Shown: positions 11,912 through 20,573 of the stretch, in pieces
Layout of the letters: each line of letters starts with the position of its first letter
Numbering within the stretch: the first letter of the stretch is position 1
From: Pseudomonadales bacterium
GTDB taxonomy: Bacteria > Pseudomonadota > Gammaproteobacteria > Pseudomonadales > Ketobacteraceae
Assembly: GCA_002708905.1 (NCBI GenBank)
Contig: PAPM01000023.1
Span: forward strand, 186,001 to 250,000
DNA length: 64,000 nucleotides
Reading direction: 5' to 3'
The notes under the pieces: model-generated
The model's database searches: none
What the model saw: only the letters and a program-made list of their open reading frames with translations
What the model was told of the DNA's origin: nothing
Made by a program: the position numbers and the translations under genes

Positions 11912-12127
11912 CTACTCGTCGTCAATGTCATCCCAATCGTCATAATCGTCCAGATCATGCTTCAGACGACGCTCTTCCATCAACGCTTCGATCTTGCGCA
12001 GGTAGTCACCGGAACGCTTGCTTTTGGCCTCCAGGCGCTGCTCAATCTCACCGTCAATATCATCCATCATTTCTTCATCGACATCATCGATGTATTGGGT
12101 GTTCTCTGATGTGGACGTTGTTCTCAT
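11912..12127 (-). CDS. PA3496-like small acidic protein
   Basis: A 71-residue very acidic protein with a short basic middle (EAKSKRSGDYLRKIEALMEERRLKHDL) and an Asp-rich tail. The pattern 'RKIExxxEERRLKxxLDDY' is what I recall for the PA3496 family, annotated in pseudomonads as a putative envelope-integrity protein. That functional name rests on the family, not on anything visible here: there is no signal peptide or membrane segment. AGAGG lies upstream of the ATG at 12127. It shares the bidirectional terminator with ettA. Family match is moderate, and function is effectively unknown. Confidence 0.7.
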   Translation of the reverse strand: MRTTSTSENTQYIDDVDEEMMDDIDGEIEQRLEAKSKRSGDYLRKIEALMEERRLKHDLDDYDDWDDIDDE

Positions 12128-12463
12128 AACCCCATACCTCTACAGCATAATTCTTTTCAGAGATGTGAAACCATGCAATTGGCTAATCCGTCAGCGGAAT
12201 ATTCCCTCAAAGCTTTGACACTTTCATCTTTTAATTATTAACGCAGCATCAAAAAATTTTGTAGTGAAAATTTGTTGTTTTTAGATGTTTTTCCCATGCT
12301 CGGGCACTCTATTATTCAATAAATAACCAAGTACGGGCTCGTTTCACAACGTTACAAAAACGCCACGCTGCCAACTTGAAAAAACCGCATTTTCGGCGTT
12401 TTATGAAAGATTGACTATGCTGTAAAGACCAGGACCATAATTAATCAATAAGAGCGTAGGGCT
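12128..12463. other. AT-rich divergent intergenic region
   Basis: This 336-base stretch separates the divergent small acidic gene and the PilZ gene. It is visibly AT-rich, with several A and T tracts (12225-12290 and 12340-12410), but contains no convincing gene. The only promoter I can point to is the pair at 12411-12441 for the PilZ gene. Confidence 0.5.
12411..12441 (+). promoter_or_regulatory. Putative promoter of the PilZ gene
   Basis: TTGACT (12411-12416) and CATAAT (12436-12441) are separated by 19 bases and lie 22 bases before the ATG. The -35 is good; the spacing is longer than ideal. Confidence 0.4.
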
Positions 12464-12832
12464 ATGATCGAAAAACGCCACTTTACACGCATTGCCTTTG
12501 ATGCCAGCGCACGACTGATCCGCGGCGAGAACGACTGGCCCGCTAAACTGCTGGACATTTCGTTGAAAGGAGCCCTGCTGCAACAGCCGGAAGAAAGTTC
12601 CCTGGAGAAAGACGATCCCGTCTCCCTTTACCTGCTGCTCAGTGACGAAGAAACGGAAATCCGCATGGAAGGCCATGTGGCACACCTGGAAAACGACCAT
12701 GTAGGCATTGCCTGCGATCATATGGATGTGGACAGCGCATCCCACCTGCGCCGCATTGTGGAATTGAATACCGGCAACGAAGCCTTACTGGAACGGGAAA
12801 TCGAAGCGCTGGTTAATTTCGCAGCGCACTGA
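12464..12832 (+). CDS. PilZ domain c-di-GMP receptor
   Basis: A 122-residue single-domain PilZ protein. Both c-di-GMP-binding motifs are intact: RHFTR at 5-9 (RxxxR) and DISLKG at 31-36 (D/N-x-S-x-x-G). The rest is the short beta barrel plus a C-terminal helix (SHLRRIVELNTGNEALLEREIEAL). It should bind cyclic di-GMP and relay it to an unknown partner, being a stand-alone receptor without an output domain. GTAGGG precedes the ATG. Two diguanylate cyclases are encoded in this window (2916-4145 and 37269-39068), but no physical link is implied. It converges with radA 12 bases away. Confidence 0.92.
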   Translation: MIEKRHFTRIAFDASARLIRGENDWPAKLLDISLKGALLQQPEESSLEKDDPVSLYLLLSDEETEIRMEGHVAHLENDHVGIACDHMDVDSASHLRRIVELNTGNEALLEREIEALVNFAAH

Positions 12833-12844
12833 AGCCGCCACCGG

Positions 12845-14206
12845 TCAGAGTGCATCCAGCGCTTGTTCCAAGCGCGATACCGCCACCACTTCCAGCCCCT
12901 CAATGGGCGACTTGGGTTGATTACCCTTGGGCACAATGGCGCGGGTAAAGCCATGCTTGGCCGCTTCCCTCAGGCGCTCCTGACCGCTGGGCACCGGACG
13001 GATCTCGCCGGACAATCCCACCTCACCGAACACAATCAACCGGGTGTCCAAGGCCAGATTACGCAAACTGGACACCACTGAAATCAGCACTGCCAAATCC
13101 GAGCCGGTTTCCAGCACTTTAACCCCGCCCACCACGTTAACGAAGACGTCCATACCCATGGTGGCCACCCCGCCATGACGATGCAGCACCGCCAGCAACA
13201 TGGCCAGACGGTTCTGGTCCAAACCCACCGCCACGCGCCGGGGATTGCCCAGCTGACTGTCGTCCACCAGGGCCTGCACTTCCACCAACAGGGGGCGACT
13301 GCCTTCCCGGGTCACCATCACAATGCTGCCGGGAATCGGTTGCTCATACCGGGACAGAAAGATAGCCGAGGGATTGCTCACTTCCCGCAGACCCTTATCG
13401 GTCATGGCGAATACACCCAGCTCATTGACGGCCCCAAAGCGGTTTTTCACCGCCCGGATCATACGGAAACGGTTGTCCTGCTCCCCTTCAAAATAGAGCA
13501 CGCTGTCCACCATGTGCTCCAGCACCCGGGGCCCGGCCAGCGCGCCTTCTTTAGTGACATGCCCCACCAAAAACAGCGCAGTACCGGTCTGCTTGGCAAA
13601 TCGCACCAGGGCAGCCGCGCACTCCCGCACCTGTGACACACCGCCAGGGGCAGAGCTAAGCCCCTCTGAGTAGACGGTCTGGATGGAATCCACCACCATC
13701 ACCCTGGGCTGCTCCCGATTGGCCGTGGCCAGAATATTCTCAATGCTGGTTTCCGACATCAGGCGCAATTGGTCCATGGGCAGATCCAGACGCCTGGCCC
13801 GCAACGCCACCTGCTGCAGGGATTCTTCACCGGTGATGTACAGAGCGGTTTGCTGGCTCGCCAGTTGCGTCATGGTCTGCAGCAAAATCGTGGATTTACC
13901 GATACCGGGATCACCCCCAATCAACACCACAGAGCCTTCCACCAGGCCACCGCCCAAGACCCGGTCCAGCTCGCCGGAACCGGTGGGTGTGCGGGGCTCC
14001 TCCACCAGATTCACTTCCGCCATGGTGGTGACCTGGCGGGCTTCTCCGGCCCAACTGGTTTTTCCCCCACGATTGGAGGCCATACCGCGATCCGGGTTGA
14101 ATTCCGTCAGCGTATTCCAGGCACCACAATCCGCACACTGGCCCGCCCATTTGGGGAACACACTACCGCAATCACTGCACACGTATTGGGTTTTTGCCTT
14201 GGCCAT
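12845..14206 (-). CDS. radA: DNA repair protein RadA
   Basis: A 453-residue RecA-related ATPase/helicase that promotes branch migration in recombinational repair. The order of domains is complete: N-terminal zinc finger (CSDCG-x-CADCG type, residues 9-30), RecA-like core with Walker A GGDPGIGKST (about 98-107), the RadA-specific KNRFGAVNELGVF motif (about 257), and a Lon-protease-like C-terminal domain with the PSGQERLREAAKHGF block. The upstream sequence AAAGGGTGATC gives a reasonable ribosome site for ATG 14206. It is the last gene of a minus-strand run after the small membrane protein and alr, which could form an alr-orf-radA transcript. Confidence 0.97.
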   Translation of the reverse strand: MAKAKTQYVCSDCGSVFPKWAGQCADCGAWNTLTEFNPDRGMASNRGGKTSWAGEARQVTTMAEVNLVEEPRTPTGSGELDRVLGGGLVEGSVVLIGGDPGIGKSTILLQTMTQLASQQTALYITGEESLQQVALRARRLDLPMDQLRLMSETSIENILATANREQPRVMVVDSIQTVYSEGLSSAPGGVSQVRECAAALVRFAKQTGTALFLVGHVTKEGALAGPRVLEHMVDSVLYFEGEQDNRFRMIRAVKNRFGAVNELGVFAMTDKGLREVSNPSAIFLSRYEQPIPGSIVMVTREGSRPLLVEVQALVDDSQLGNPRRVAVGLDQNRLAMLLAVLHRHGGVATMGMDVFVNVVGGVKVLETGSDLAVLISVVSSLRNLALDTRLIVFGEVGLSGEIRPVPSGQERLREAAKHGFTRAIVPKGNQPKSPIEGLEVVAVSRLEQALDAL

Positions 14207-14222
14207 TAACTGATCACCCTTT

Positions 14223-14606
14223 TTAACTGATCACGCGTAAACACACCAGTGCGCCAAAATAGTAAGCCGGCACCATCAATAACACACCCAACAGCCAGGC
14301 CCCGGAATTGGGCTGCAGCTCAGAGTCCTCGGACATTTCAAAATATTCAGGCAGCTTGGCTTTCAAGCGCTTGAGGGAATACAGATCCCAGAACAGGACA
14401 AATCCGAATAACAGCAAAACGGAAGGTGAATGCAACGGCACGACGTCCGGCATCCAGTAGGAAAACACAAACGCCACGCTCAACAACGTGGACACCAAAC
14501 CGCCCACCGGATGCAACCAGTCCTGCTCGATGCGGCGCAGCATCATCACCCCCACCGGCAGGGAAACCACCATCAACGCCGCATAAAGAGTCACCCACAA
14601 CGGCAT
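14223..14606 (-). CDS. Small inner-membrane protein, unknown function
   Basis: A 127-residue protein with four hydrophobic helices (about 4-20, 33-52, 57-73 and 103-123) and a short acidic cytoplasmic loop (EYFEMSEDSELQPN). I do not recognise the family. The ATG at 14606 overlaps the alr stop as TGATG, the mark of translational coupling, so it is almost certainly in the alr operon. The frame is open upstream inside alr but that extension is alr coding sequence in another frame. radA begins 16 bases downstream of its stop. Confidence 0.75.
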   Translation of the reverse strand: MPLWVTLYAALMVVSLPVGVMMLRRIEQDWLHPVGGLVSTLLSVAFVFSYWMPDVVPLHSPSVLLLFGFVLFWDLYSLKRLKAKLPEYFEMSEDSELQPNSGAWLLGVLLMVPAYYFGALVCLRVIS

Positions 14607-15721
14607 CAGTCGGCCCCGCTGCCCTGGTAGACCCGCTGCACCCGCCCGGTTACCTGGCACAGCAACTCATAATTGATGGTATTGGCCCATTGCGCTACTT
14701 CTTCCACCGGCAAACCAGGCCCCCAGAGTGTCACTGGGGTATTCGGTCCGACTTCGGGCATCGCCGATACATCGACGGTGATCATATCCATGGACACCCG
14801 CCCCACCACCGGACAACGCTGCCCCTTGATCAGGATCTGGGTGCTTTTACCAATATGGCGCGGATAACCATCCCCATAACCGATGGCCACCACGGCCACT
14901 TCTGTTCGGGCCGCTGCCGTCCAGGTGGCACCATAGCCAACACTTTCACCAGGCAATACGGTGCTACGGGAAATAATGCGAGATTGCAGATGCATGGCCG
15001 GCTTCAGGCCCAGTGACTCCGCACTACGGTCAGCGAACGGAGACGCCCCGTAGAGCATCAAACCCGGACGCACCCATTCATGATGAAAATCCACCCGATC
15101 CAATGTCGCTGCGGAATTGGCCAGACTGGCCTGTTGGGCGCCGACACTGGATTTCAATTGCCGGAACAGCTCACCCTGGCGCTGGTTGAGGGTATGATCC
15201 GGCTCATCAGCACAGGCCAGATGGCTCATCAGCACCAGATCCGCTACGTTGGGACTGTTGTTGAGTTGCTGCCAGAACAACGCACAGCCATTATCAGCAA
15301 TACCAAGCCGGTGCATGCCGGTATCCACTTTTAGCCAAACGCCAACTGGGCGGGGCAAATCCGCCTCCAGCAACATGGCCAGCTGCCAGGGTTGGTGCAC
15401 CACCAGGTTAAGGCCTTGAGCGGACGCCTCCTTTAACTGTTCCAGGCTGAACACCCCTTCCATCAGCAGAATGGGGCGCTGCACGCCTGTCTTCTTCAGC
15501 GCCAGGCCTTCCTCGAAAGTGGCTACCCCCAACGCGTCACTGCTGTCTGCCAAGGCCGTGGCCACGGGCAGCAGGCCATGCCCGTAGGCATCGGCCTTCA
15601 CCACACCCAGTACCTTGCTGTGAGGCGCCTGGCGTCGCACCAACTCCATGTTATGGCGCAATGCCGCCAGATCAATGACGGCCTGGGTTCCTCTGCCCAA
15701 ACTAAAACTCTCCGTAGGCAT
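14606..15721 (-). CDS. alr: Alanine racemase
   Basis: PLP enzyme converting L- to D-alanine for peptidoglycan. The PLP lysine is in VVKADAYGHG near residue 38, and the catalytic tyrosine region SVGYGATW and the C-terminal VTLWG block are present. Length about 371 residues is normal. The ATG at 15721 is used; it overlaps the last codons of dnaB by 20 bases, and an in-frame TTG lies at 15739. The dnaB-alr order is the usual gammaproteobacterial arrangement. Start choice is the only uncertainty. Confidence 0.95.
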   Translation of the reverse strand: MPTESFSLGRGTQAVIDLAALRHNMELVRRQAPHSKVLGVVKADAYGHGLLPVATALADSSDALGVATFEEGLALKKTGVQRPILLMEGVFSLEQLKEASAQGLNLVVHQPWQLAMLLEADLPRPVGVWLKVDTGMHRLGIADNGCALFWQQLNNSPNVADLVLMSHLACADEPDHTLNQRQGELFRQLKSSVGAQQASLANSAATLDRVDFHHEWVRPGLMLYGASPFADRSAESLGLKPAMHLQSRIISRSTVLPGESVGYGATWTAAARTEVAVVAIGYGDGYPRHIGKSTQILIKGQRCPVVGRVSMDMITVDVSAMPEVGPNTPVTLWGPGLPVEEVAQWANTINYELLCQVTGRVQRVYQGSGAD

Positions 15722-17090
15722 TGTTGGCCAGATCTTCAAATCGGGTATAGCGGCCCAGGAACGCCAGCCGCACTGTTCCTATGGGACCGTTACGCTGCTT
15801 ACCGATGATGATTTCCGCCGTTCCCTTGTCCTCAGAATCCTCGTTGTAGACCTCATCCCGATAGATGAACATGATGATGTCCGCGTCCTGCTCGATCGCG
15901 CCGGATTCCCGCAGGTCCGACATCACCGGTCGCTTGTTGGGACGTTGTTCCAGACTGCGGTTGAGCTGGGACAGCGCCACCACCGGACAATTCATTTCCT
16001 TGGCCAGCCCCTTCAGAGACCGTGAGATTTCCGAAATTTCGTTCACCCGGCTTTCCGCCCCCGGCACCTGCATCAACTGCAGGTAATCCACCAGGATCAA
16101 GCCAATCTCGCCATGTTCTCGGGCCACCCGCCGTGAGCGGGCGCGCAATTCCGTCGGGCTCAGACCTGCAGAATCGTCGATATAAAGCTTCTGCTCCGCC
16201 AACAGGCTTACTGCCGAACTGAACCGGGGCCAGTCATCCTCTTCCAGCTTACCGGAGGTTACCCGGGACATATCTATACGCCCCAGGGACGCCAACATAC
16301 GCATCACGATCTGTTCCGCCGGCATCTCCATACTGAATACCAGGACGGGCTTGCCACTGCGGATCAGGGCATTTTCCGCCATATTCATAGAGAAGGTGGT
16401 TTTACCCATGGCAGGACGAGCCGCGACGATCACCAGGGCACCGCCCTGCAGACCGGAGGTCTTCTCGTCCAGGTCGGTGAAGCCGGTGGAAATTCCGGTG
16501 AGCTTCTCGTCGGACTTAAACAACAGGTCGATCTTGTCGACAGTGGCTTTCAAGGCTTCCTTGATATGGATCGGACCACCCTGCTTGGCACCCTGCTCCG
16601 CGATACTAAACACCTTGCGTTCCGCCTCGTCCAGCAGTTCGGTGGCATTGCGGCCTTCCGGATGAAAGGCAGCGTCCGCAATCTCATTGGAGACTGCGAT
16701 CATCTGCCGCAACACGGAACGCTCGCGAACGATCTCGGCATAGGCCTTGATGTTACTGGCACTGGGCGTGTTTTTTGCCAATTGCGCCAGATAGGCCATG
16801 CCGCCGCAGTCCTCAAGGATGCCCGCGTTATCCAGCGCTTCCCCCAGCGTCACCACGTCAAAGGGTTTCGACAGCTCCGCCAGTTGGGCAACGGCACGAA
16901 AAATCAGGCGATGATCGCGGCGATAAAAATCCACATCGGACAGGATCTCAGACACATCATCGAAGGCCTGGTTCGCCAGCATCAAGCCGCCGATGACCGA
17001 CTGCTCCGCCTCCAGGGAATGGGGCGGAACTTTTATGGAGGCCGACTGCAGATCGTCTTCCAGCGCTAATTCAATGGGTGAGTCATTCAT
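15702..17090 (-). CDS. dnaB: Replicative DNA helicase DnaB
   Basis: A 462-residue hexameric 5'-3' helicase of the replication fork. The N-terminal collar domain starts at about residue 20 (KVPPHSLEAEQSVIGGLM). The RecA-like motor has Walker A ARPAMGKTTFSMN, the Walker B LILVDYLQLM and the DLRESGAIEQDADIIMFIYRDE block with the arginine-finger region. No intein or insertion is present. Upstream lies a terminator ending the ribosomal-protein operon, so dnaB starts a new transcription unit with alr downstream. Confidence 0.97.
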   Translation of the reverse strand: MNDSPIELALEDDLQSASIKVPPHSLEAEQSVIGGLMLANQAFDDVSEILSDVDFYRRDHRLIFRAVAQLAELSKPFDVVTLGEALDNAGILEDCGGMAYLAQLAKNTPSASNIKAYAEIVRERSVLRQMIAVSNEIADAAFHPEGRNATELLDEAERKVFSIAEQGAKQGGPIHIKEALKATVDKIDLLFKSDEKLTGISTGFTDLDEKTSGLQGGALVIVAARPAMGKTTFSMNMAENALIRSGKPVLVFSMEMPAEQIVMRMLASLGRIDMSRVTSGKLEEDDWPRFSSAVSLLAEQKLYIDDSAGLSPTELRARSRRVAREHGEIGLILVDYLQLMQVPGAESRVNEISEISRSLKGLAKEMNCPVVALSQLNRSLEQRPNKRPVMSDLRESGAIEQDADIIMFIYRDEVYNEDSEDKGTAEIIIGKQRNGPIGTVRLAFLGRYTRFEDLANNAYGEF

Positions 17091-17203
17091 GGGGTATCGA
17101 TACTTATGGGAATCGGTTTTTGCTCAAGTTTAAGGGGGGCGGCATGGCAGTGCAAACTCGCTCAACGAACTTTGTGAGTTCGTTTCTGCGCGCTTCAGAA
17201 ACA

Positions 17204-17242
17204 ACAAAACTCCGGCACCGCAGGTGGGCGCCAGAGTTTTTT
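17204..17242 (-). terminator. Terminator of the rpsF-rpsR-rplI operon
   Basis: On the minus strand a 12-bp stem with two G-T pairs (AACTCTGGCGCC / GGTGCCGGAGTT) and a 7-base loop is followed by TTTGTT. The plus-strand reading also ends in TTTTTT. It lies between rplI and dnaB. Confidence 0.85.
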
Positions 17243-17314
17243 GCAGGCATGACTGATGTCACCGAAAGATTGAAGAGTGCCCCACCTCAACCAGGCCGGG
17301 CGCCTCAGGCAATC

Positions 17315-17764
17315 TTATTCAGGAACAACAGAAACCTTGATCGTAGCGGTCACATCGCTGTGAACCTGCAGGTCGATCTCGTAATCGCCGGTAGCGCGGA
17401 TCGCACCATTAGGCATCAGCACTTCGGCCTTGCTGATCTCAACGCCAGCCGCAGTGATAGCGTCGGCGATGTCACGAGTACCGACAGATCCGAACAGCTT
17501 GCCTTCGTCACCGGACTTGGCAGGAATCGTTACGCTCGCCAGTTCAGCAACCTTGTCAGCGCGGGCCTGGGCAGCAGACAGCTTGTCAGAAGCGGCCTTT
17601 TCCAGTTCAGCGCGACGCTCTTCAAAATATTTGATGTTTGCTTCAGTGGCAGGAACGGCTTTACCCTGAGGGATCAGGAAATTGCGGCCGTAGCCTGCCT
17701 TTACCTTAACCTTTTCACCCAGATCACCCAGGTTACGGTTTTTTTCCAATAAGATGACTTCCAT
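17315..17764 (-). CDS. rplI: 50S ribosomal protein L9
   Basis: A 149-residue L9 with the N-terminal domain [22 protein letters not shown], the long linking helix (about 41-75) rich in Glu/Ala/Lys, and the C-terminal domain ([24 protein letters not shown]). The ATG at 17764 overlaps the stop of the upstream YybS-like gene as TGATG; a GTG one codon earlier is possible but unlikely. Last gene of the S6 operon, followed by a terminator. Confidence 0.97.
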   Translation of the reverse strand: MEVILLEKNRNLGDLGEKVKVKAGYGRNFLIPQGKAVPATEANIKYFEERRAELEKAASDKLSAAQARADKVAELASVTIPAKSGDEGKLFGSVGTRDIADAITAAGVEISKAEVLMPNGAIRATGDYEIDLQVHSDVTATIKVSVVPE

Positions 17765-18633
17765 CACTCATACCTCTTTTGAATTCGTTTTCTAAAATCA
17801 ACAAAACTGTCTATTACAGCCGCAGCGACCAATACCATCATTCCTACCCAGGAGGTCAGGATCAGCCCCACATAAAAGAACACCAACAACGGGCCGTTGT
17901 TTTGTTTCATGCCCAGCACCCCATGCACCAGCGCCAATCCTGCCATCAACATGGGAATGGCCACACAAGGCAAGATCAGCCTGGCCTGCGGAAAGCTCTG
18001 GCCCAAATACAGCAACAGAGCCAATGCCGCCGCGACTGCAGGCATCAGACGCAGGCTGTGAAACTCCTGACGAAACCCACCTGGGTTATAGAGTCGGGCC
18101 TGCAGCCAGCGTGCAACCAACAAAGCGGCGGTTGCCCCTGCCGTGGTGACCCACACCATCCCTTCCAGCACAACGTGGCGAACATCCATCTGCTCAAACA
18201 CGCTTTCGGCTTCCGGGTTGGCTGCCTTCAGCTGCGCGACAAATTCGTCGAATGTAGGCTGAAACAGGTCCACCAGATTACTGATCATGCCGGGCGCCAG
18301 ATTCAGAACCAGCACAATGTATAGTGCGGAACTGAGCCCCAACGCCAACAACGCCCATCCCAACGAGCGGGAGCTGGCCAGCACCAGGCTGGCTACCAGG
18401 GCGGCCAACACCGTGCCCACCTGGGTAATATCCCCCGCGCTCCAGTGCACCAGCACCGCCACCAGCATGGCACCCGCGAACGGGATGACCGCATCGCTAA
18501 TGCTCTTTCTCAGGGCCACCAACGCCACAATGGCGGCGGAGGCCCAACCGAATCCCGGCACCAAGGCCAGAATCGCGGCTGCGGCGAGCGCCTGCAAGGG
18601 CCCGCCCATGATCCACTTCGCCAGTGTCAACAT
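17764..18633 (-). CDS. YybS/DUF2232-like membrane protein
   Basis: A 289-residue integral membrane protein with eight or so hydrophobic helices and very short loops. In pseudomonads a YybS-like (DUF2232) membrane protein occupies exactly this place between rpsR and rplI, and the helix pattern fits. Its function is unknown; the conserved placement is the only hint. It starts 19 bases after rpsR and overlaps the rplI start, so it is translated from the ribosomal-protein mRNA. Confidence 0.75.
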   Translation of the reverse strand: MLTLAKWIMGGPLQALAAAAILALVPGFGWASAAIVALVALRKSISDAVIPFAGAMLVAVLVHWSAGDITQVGTVLAALVASLVLASSRSLGWALLALGLSSALYIVLVLNLAPGMISNLVDLFQPTFDEFVAQLKAANPEAESVFEQMDVRHVVLEGMVWVTTAGATAALLVARWLQARLYNPGGFRQEFHSLRLMPAVAAALALLLYLGQSFPQARLILPCVAIPMLMAGLALVHGVLGMKQNNGPLLVFFYVGLILTSWVGMMVLVAAAVIDSFVDFRKRIQKRYE

Positions 18634-18652
18634 ACTACTGGCCCAAGCTCAA

Positions 18653-18880
18653 TTACTTGTGTGAATCAGAATAAGGCAACAAAGCCAGAGCACGGGCGCG
18701 CTTAACAGCACGGGCCAGCTGACGTTGGTATTTCGCACTGGTGCCGGTGATACGGCTGGGTACGATTTTGCCAGTTTCAGTAATGTAGTTTTTCAGGGTA
18801 TCCAGATCCTTGTAATCGATCTCGGTTACGCCTTCAGCAGTAAAACGGCAGAACTTTCTGCGACGATAAAAACGTGCCAT
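18653..18880 (-). CDS. rpsR: 30S ribosomal protein S18
   Basis: A 75-residue S18 beginning [17 protein letters not shown] and containing the signature [22 protein letters not shown]. It binds with S6 to the central domain of 16S rRNA. The single cysteine in KFCRF is the non-zinc form. It lies in the rpsF-priB-rpsR operon. Confidence 0.98.
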   Translation of the reverse strand: MARFYRRRKFCRFTAEGVTEIDYKDLDTLKNYITETGKIVPSRITGTSAKYQRQLARAVKRARALALLPYSDSHK

Positions 18881-18910
18881 GGTTGGCTCCTATAAATTCC
18901 AAATACTCAA

Positions 18911-19219
18911 TTAACGCAATTCGATTTGCTGAGCGTGCAACACCAGTTGGGTTGCGGAGGTATCCTTGTAGCTGGCCCGGACTAAAAATCCGGTCACCTG
19001 CACCCGGTCGCTGACAGCAAGATGCTCACACTGTGAGGTGATCTCCTGCCCCCGTGCTTCCACCTTGATTCGGCACAGCACTTCGCGGGGGGCTCCCGCC
19101 TCTTCCTGACGGGATCGATGCTCCAACATAAAACTGTAATGGGGAACACCGGCTGGTGTGTAACGCAAACCTTTGGTTTCCGTCACCGTACCACTTAGAA
19201 CCAGTTGATTGATTTCCAC
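18911..19219 (-). CDS. priB: Primosomal replication protein N (PriB)
   Basis: A 102-residue OB-fold single-stranded DNA-binding protein that stabilises PriA at stalled forks. The family motifs NQLVLSGTV near the N-terminus, HYSFMLEHRSRQEE in the middle and VTGFLVRA towards the end are visible. It sits between rpsF and rpsR, the usual place. It is not simply a truncated SSB: there is no acidic C-terminal tail. Confidence 0.93.
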   Translation of the reverse strand: MEINQLVLSGTVTETKGLRYTPAGVPHYSFMLEHRSRQEEAGAPREVLCRIKVEARGQEITSQCEHLAVSDRVQVTGFLVRASYKDTSATQLVLHAQQIELR

Positions 19220-19241
19220 TCAGCGGTTCACGCAGACCCGA

Positions 19242-19667
19242 TTATTCTTCGGAATCTGCTTCTTCCTCTTCTTCTTCGCTGTCATCGGCCTGCTCTACAC
19301 GCTCACCACGATCACGGGGAGTATGTTCGCCACGATCACGGTCTTTCTCGTTGGCTTTGGCCAGGATGGACTGCTCAGCAACGGCTTCGTCACGGCGGAT
19401 AACCATATTGCGCAGGACAGCGTCATTGAATTTGAAGGCGCTTGAAAGTTCGTCCAGGACTTCCTGGGAACATTCAATATTCATCAGAATATAATGAGCC
19501 TTGTGGATTTTGTTAATTGGATAAGCCAGTTGGCGGCGGCCCCAATCTTCCAGACGGTGGATCTGACCACCACCTTCCTGGATCTGGCCTTTGTAACGCT
19601 CAACCATACCGGGGACCTGTTCACTCTGATCAGGGTGAACCAGAAAAACGATTTCGTAATGTCTCAT
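19242..19667 (-). CDS. rpsF: 30S ribosomal protein S6
   Basis: A 141-residue S6. The core begins [22 protein letters not shown], with the RNA/S18 contact region [21 protein letters not shown]. The last 35 residues are a highly acidic tail ([11 protein letters not shown] at the end) that, as in E. coli, may receive extra glutamates from RimK. AAGGAG precedes the ATG. It is the first gene of the operon and is probably preceded by an autoregulatory leader. Confidence 0.97.
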   Translation of the reverse strand: MRHYEIVFLVHPDQSEQVPGMVERYKGQIQEGGGQIHRLEDWGRRQLAYPINKIHKAHYILMNIECSQEVLDELSSAFKFNDAVLRNMVIRRDEAVAEQSILAKANEKDRDRGEHTPRDRGERVEQADDSEEEEEEADSEE

Positions 19668-19688
19668 GACATCTCCTTACGGATTATA

Positions 19689-19727
19689 GCCTCCCGACTG
19701 TTTTCATCAGAAAACGTAACGGTAAGG
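19689..19727 (-). promoter_or_regulatory. Candidate S6:S18-binding leader of rpsF
   Basis: On the minus strand just ahead of the rpsF ribosome site is a hairpin with a perfect 6-bp stem (GTTTTC, loop TGAT, GAAAAC). It is flanked by CCG on the 5' side and CGG on the 3' side. Gammaproteobacterial rpsF leaders bind the S6:S18 complex through a hairpin displaying a CCG element, and this has that general form. A TATAAT lies between the hairpin and the ribosome site (19683-19688) without a good -35; if it were the real promoter, the hairpin would not be transcribed. Confidence 0.35.
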
Positions 19728-19823
19728 CAAGGAGTTAATGCTTACTAACTAATTAAACCCCACTCACGGGGAGCGAGGGATCGCGAATTCTATAGGAGGT
19801 TAACCAGAAAAACAACAGATGCT

Positions 19824-20570
19824 TTACGAGAGGCGTTGGCGCAGGGATTCGAACAGGCAGACACCCGCCGCCACCGACACATTCAGACTCTGCACGTCCC
19901 CCTGCATGGGGATATAGACCAGCTGATCACAGTTTTCCCGGGTCAGACGGCGCAGGCCGGGGCCTTCCGCCCCCATAACCAGGGCCAACGGGCCTTTCAG
20001 ATCTGTTTGGTAGAGGCTTGTGGCGGTCTCATCCAGCTCAGTGCCCACAATCCAGATCCGGCGCTCCTGAAGCTGTTTCATCAAACGTGCCAGATTGGTG
20101 ACCTGGACGAACGGCATCACTTCCGCTGCCCCGACCGCCACCCGTCGCACCACCGGAGTAAGGCCGACGGATTTATCCTTGGTGGTGATCACCGCATGCA
20201 CCCCGGCGGCATCAGCACTGCGCAGCACCGCACCCAGGTTATGGGGGTCGGTGACGGAATCCAGAATCAGCAGAAAGGGCGGCCCCTCGATCCGATCCAG
20301 CAGGTTAAACAGCCCATGTTCATCCAGCGCATTGGCCAGCCGACAACGTGCTGCCAGCCCCTGGTGGTTTGCATCCTGGAACTGGTGATCCATAGACTTC
20401 TTATTAACGTACTGCACCGACACCCCCAGCTGTTGGGCTCGCTTCAGAACATCATCCAGGCGTCGCTCATCGCGGCCTTCCTGCACCTTCATTTCCAGCA
20501 CCCGGTCGGGGTGCTTTTTCAATACGGCGCTAACGGTGTGAATGCCGTAGAGCCACTCCGCTTTGGACAT
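19824..20570 (-). CDS. rlmB: 23S rRNA (guanosine-2251-2'-O)-methyltransferase RlmB
   Basis: A 248-residue SPOUT methyltransferase with an N-terminal L30e-like substrate-binding domain (WLYGIHTVSAVLKKHPDRVLEM) and the trefoil-knot catalytic domain. Knot motifs seen are LDSVTDPHNLGAVLRSADAAGVH, LVMGAEGPGLRRLTRENCDQLV and IPMQGDVQSLNVSVAAGVCLFE. It uses SAM. It starts three bases after the rnr stop, so the two are co-transcribed, the usual rnr-rlmB pair. Confidence 0.96.
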   Translation of the reverse strand: MSKAEWLYGIHTVSAVLKKHPDRVLEMKVQEGRDERRLDDVLKRAQQLGVSVQYVNKKSMDHQFQDANHQGLAARCRLANALDEHGLFNLLDRIEGPPFLLILDSVTDPHNLGAVLRSADAAGVHAVITTKDKSVGLTPVVRRVAVGAAEVMPFVQVTNLARLMKQLQERRIWIVGTELDETATSLYQTDLKGPLALVMGAEGPGLRRLTRENCDQLVYIPMQGDVQSLNVSVAAGVCLFESLRQRLS

Positions 20571-20573
20571 AAA

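Noticed and set aside
19758-19771. Hairpin CCCC-(6)-GGGG after rlmB as a terminator
   Set aside because: Only four base pairs and an interrupted T run; too weak to call.
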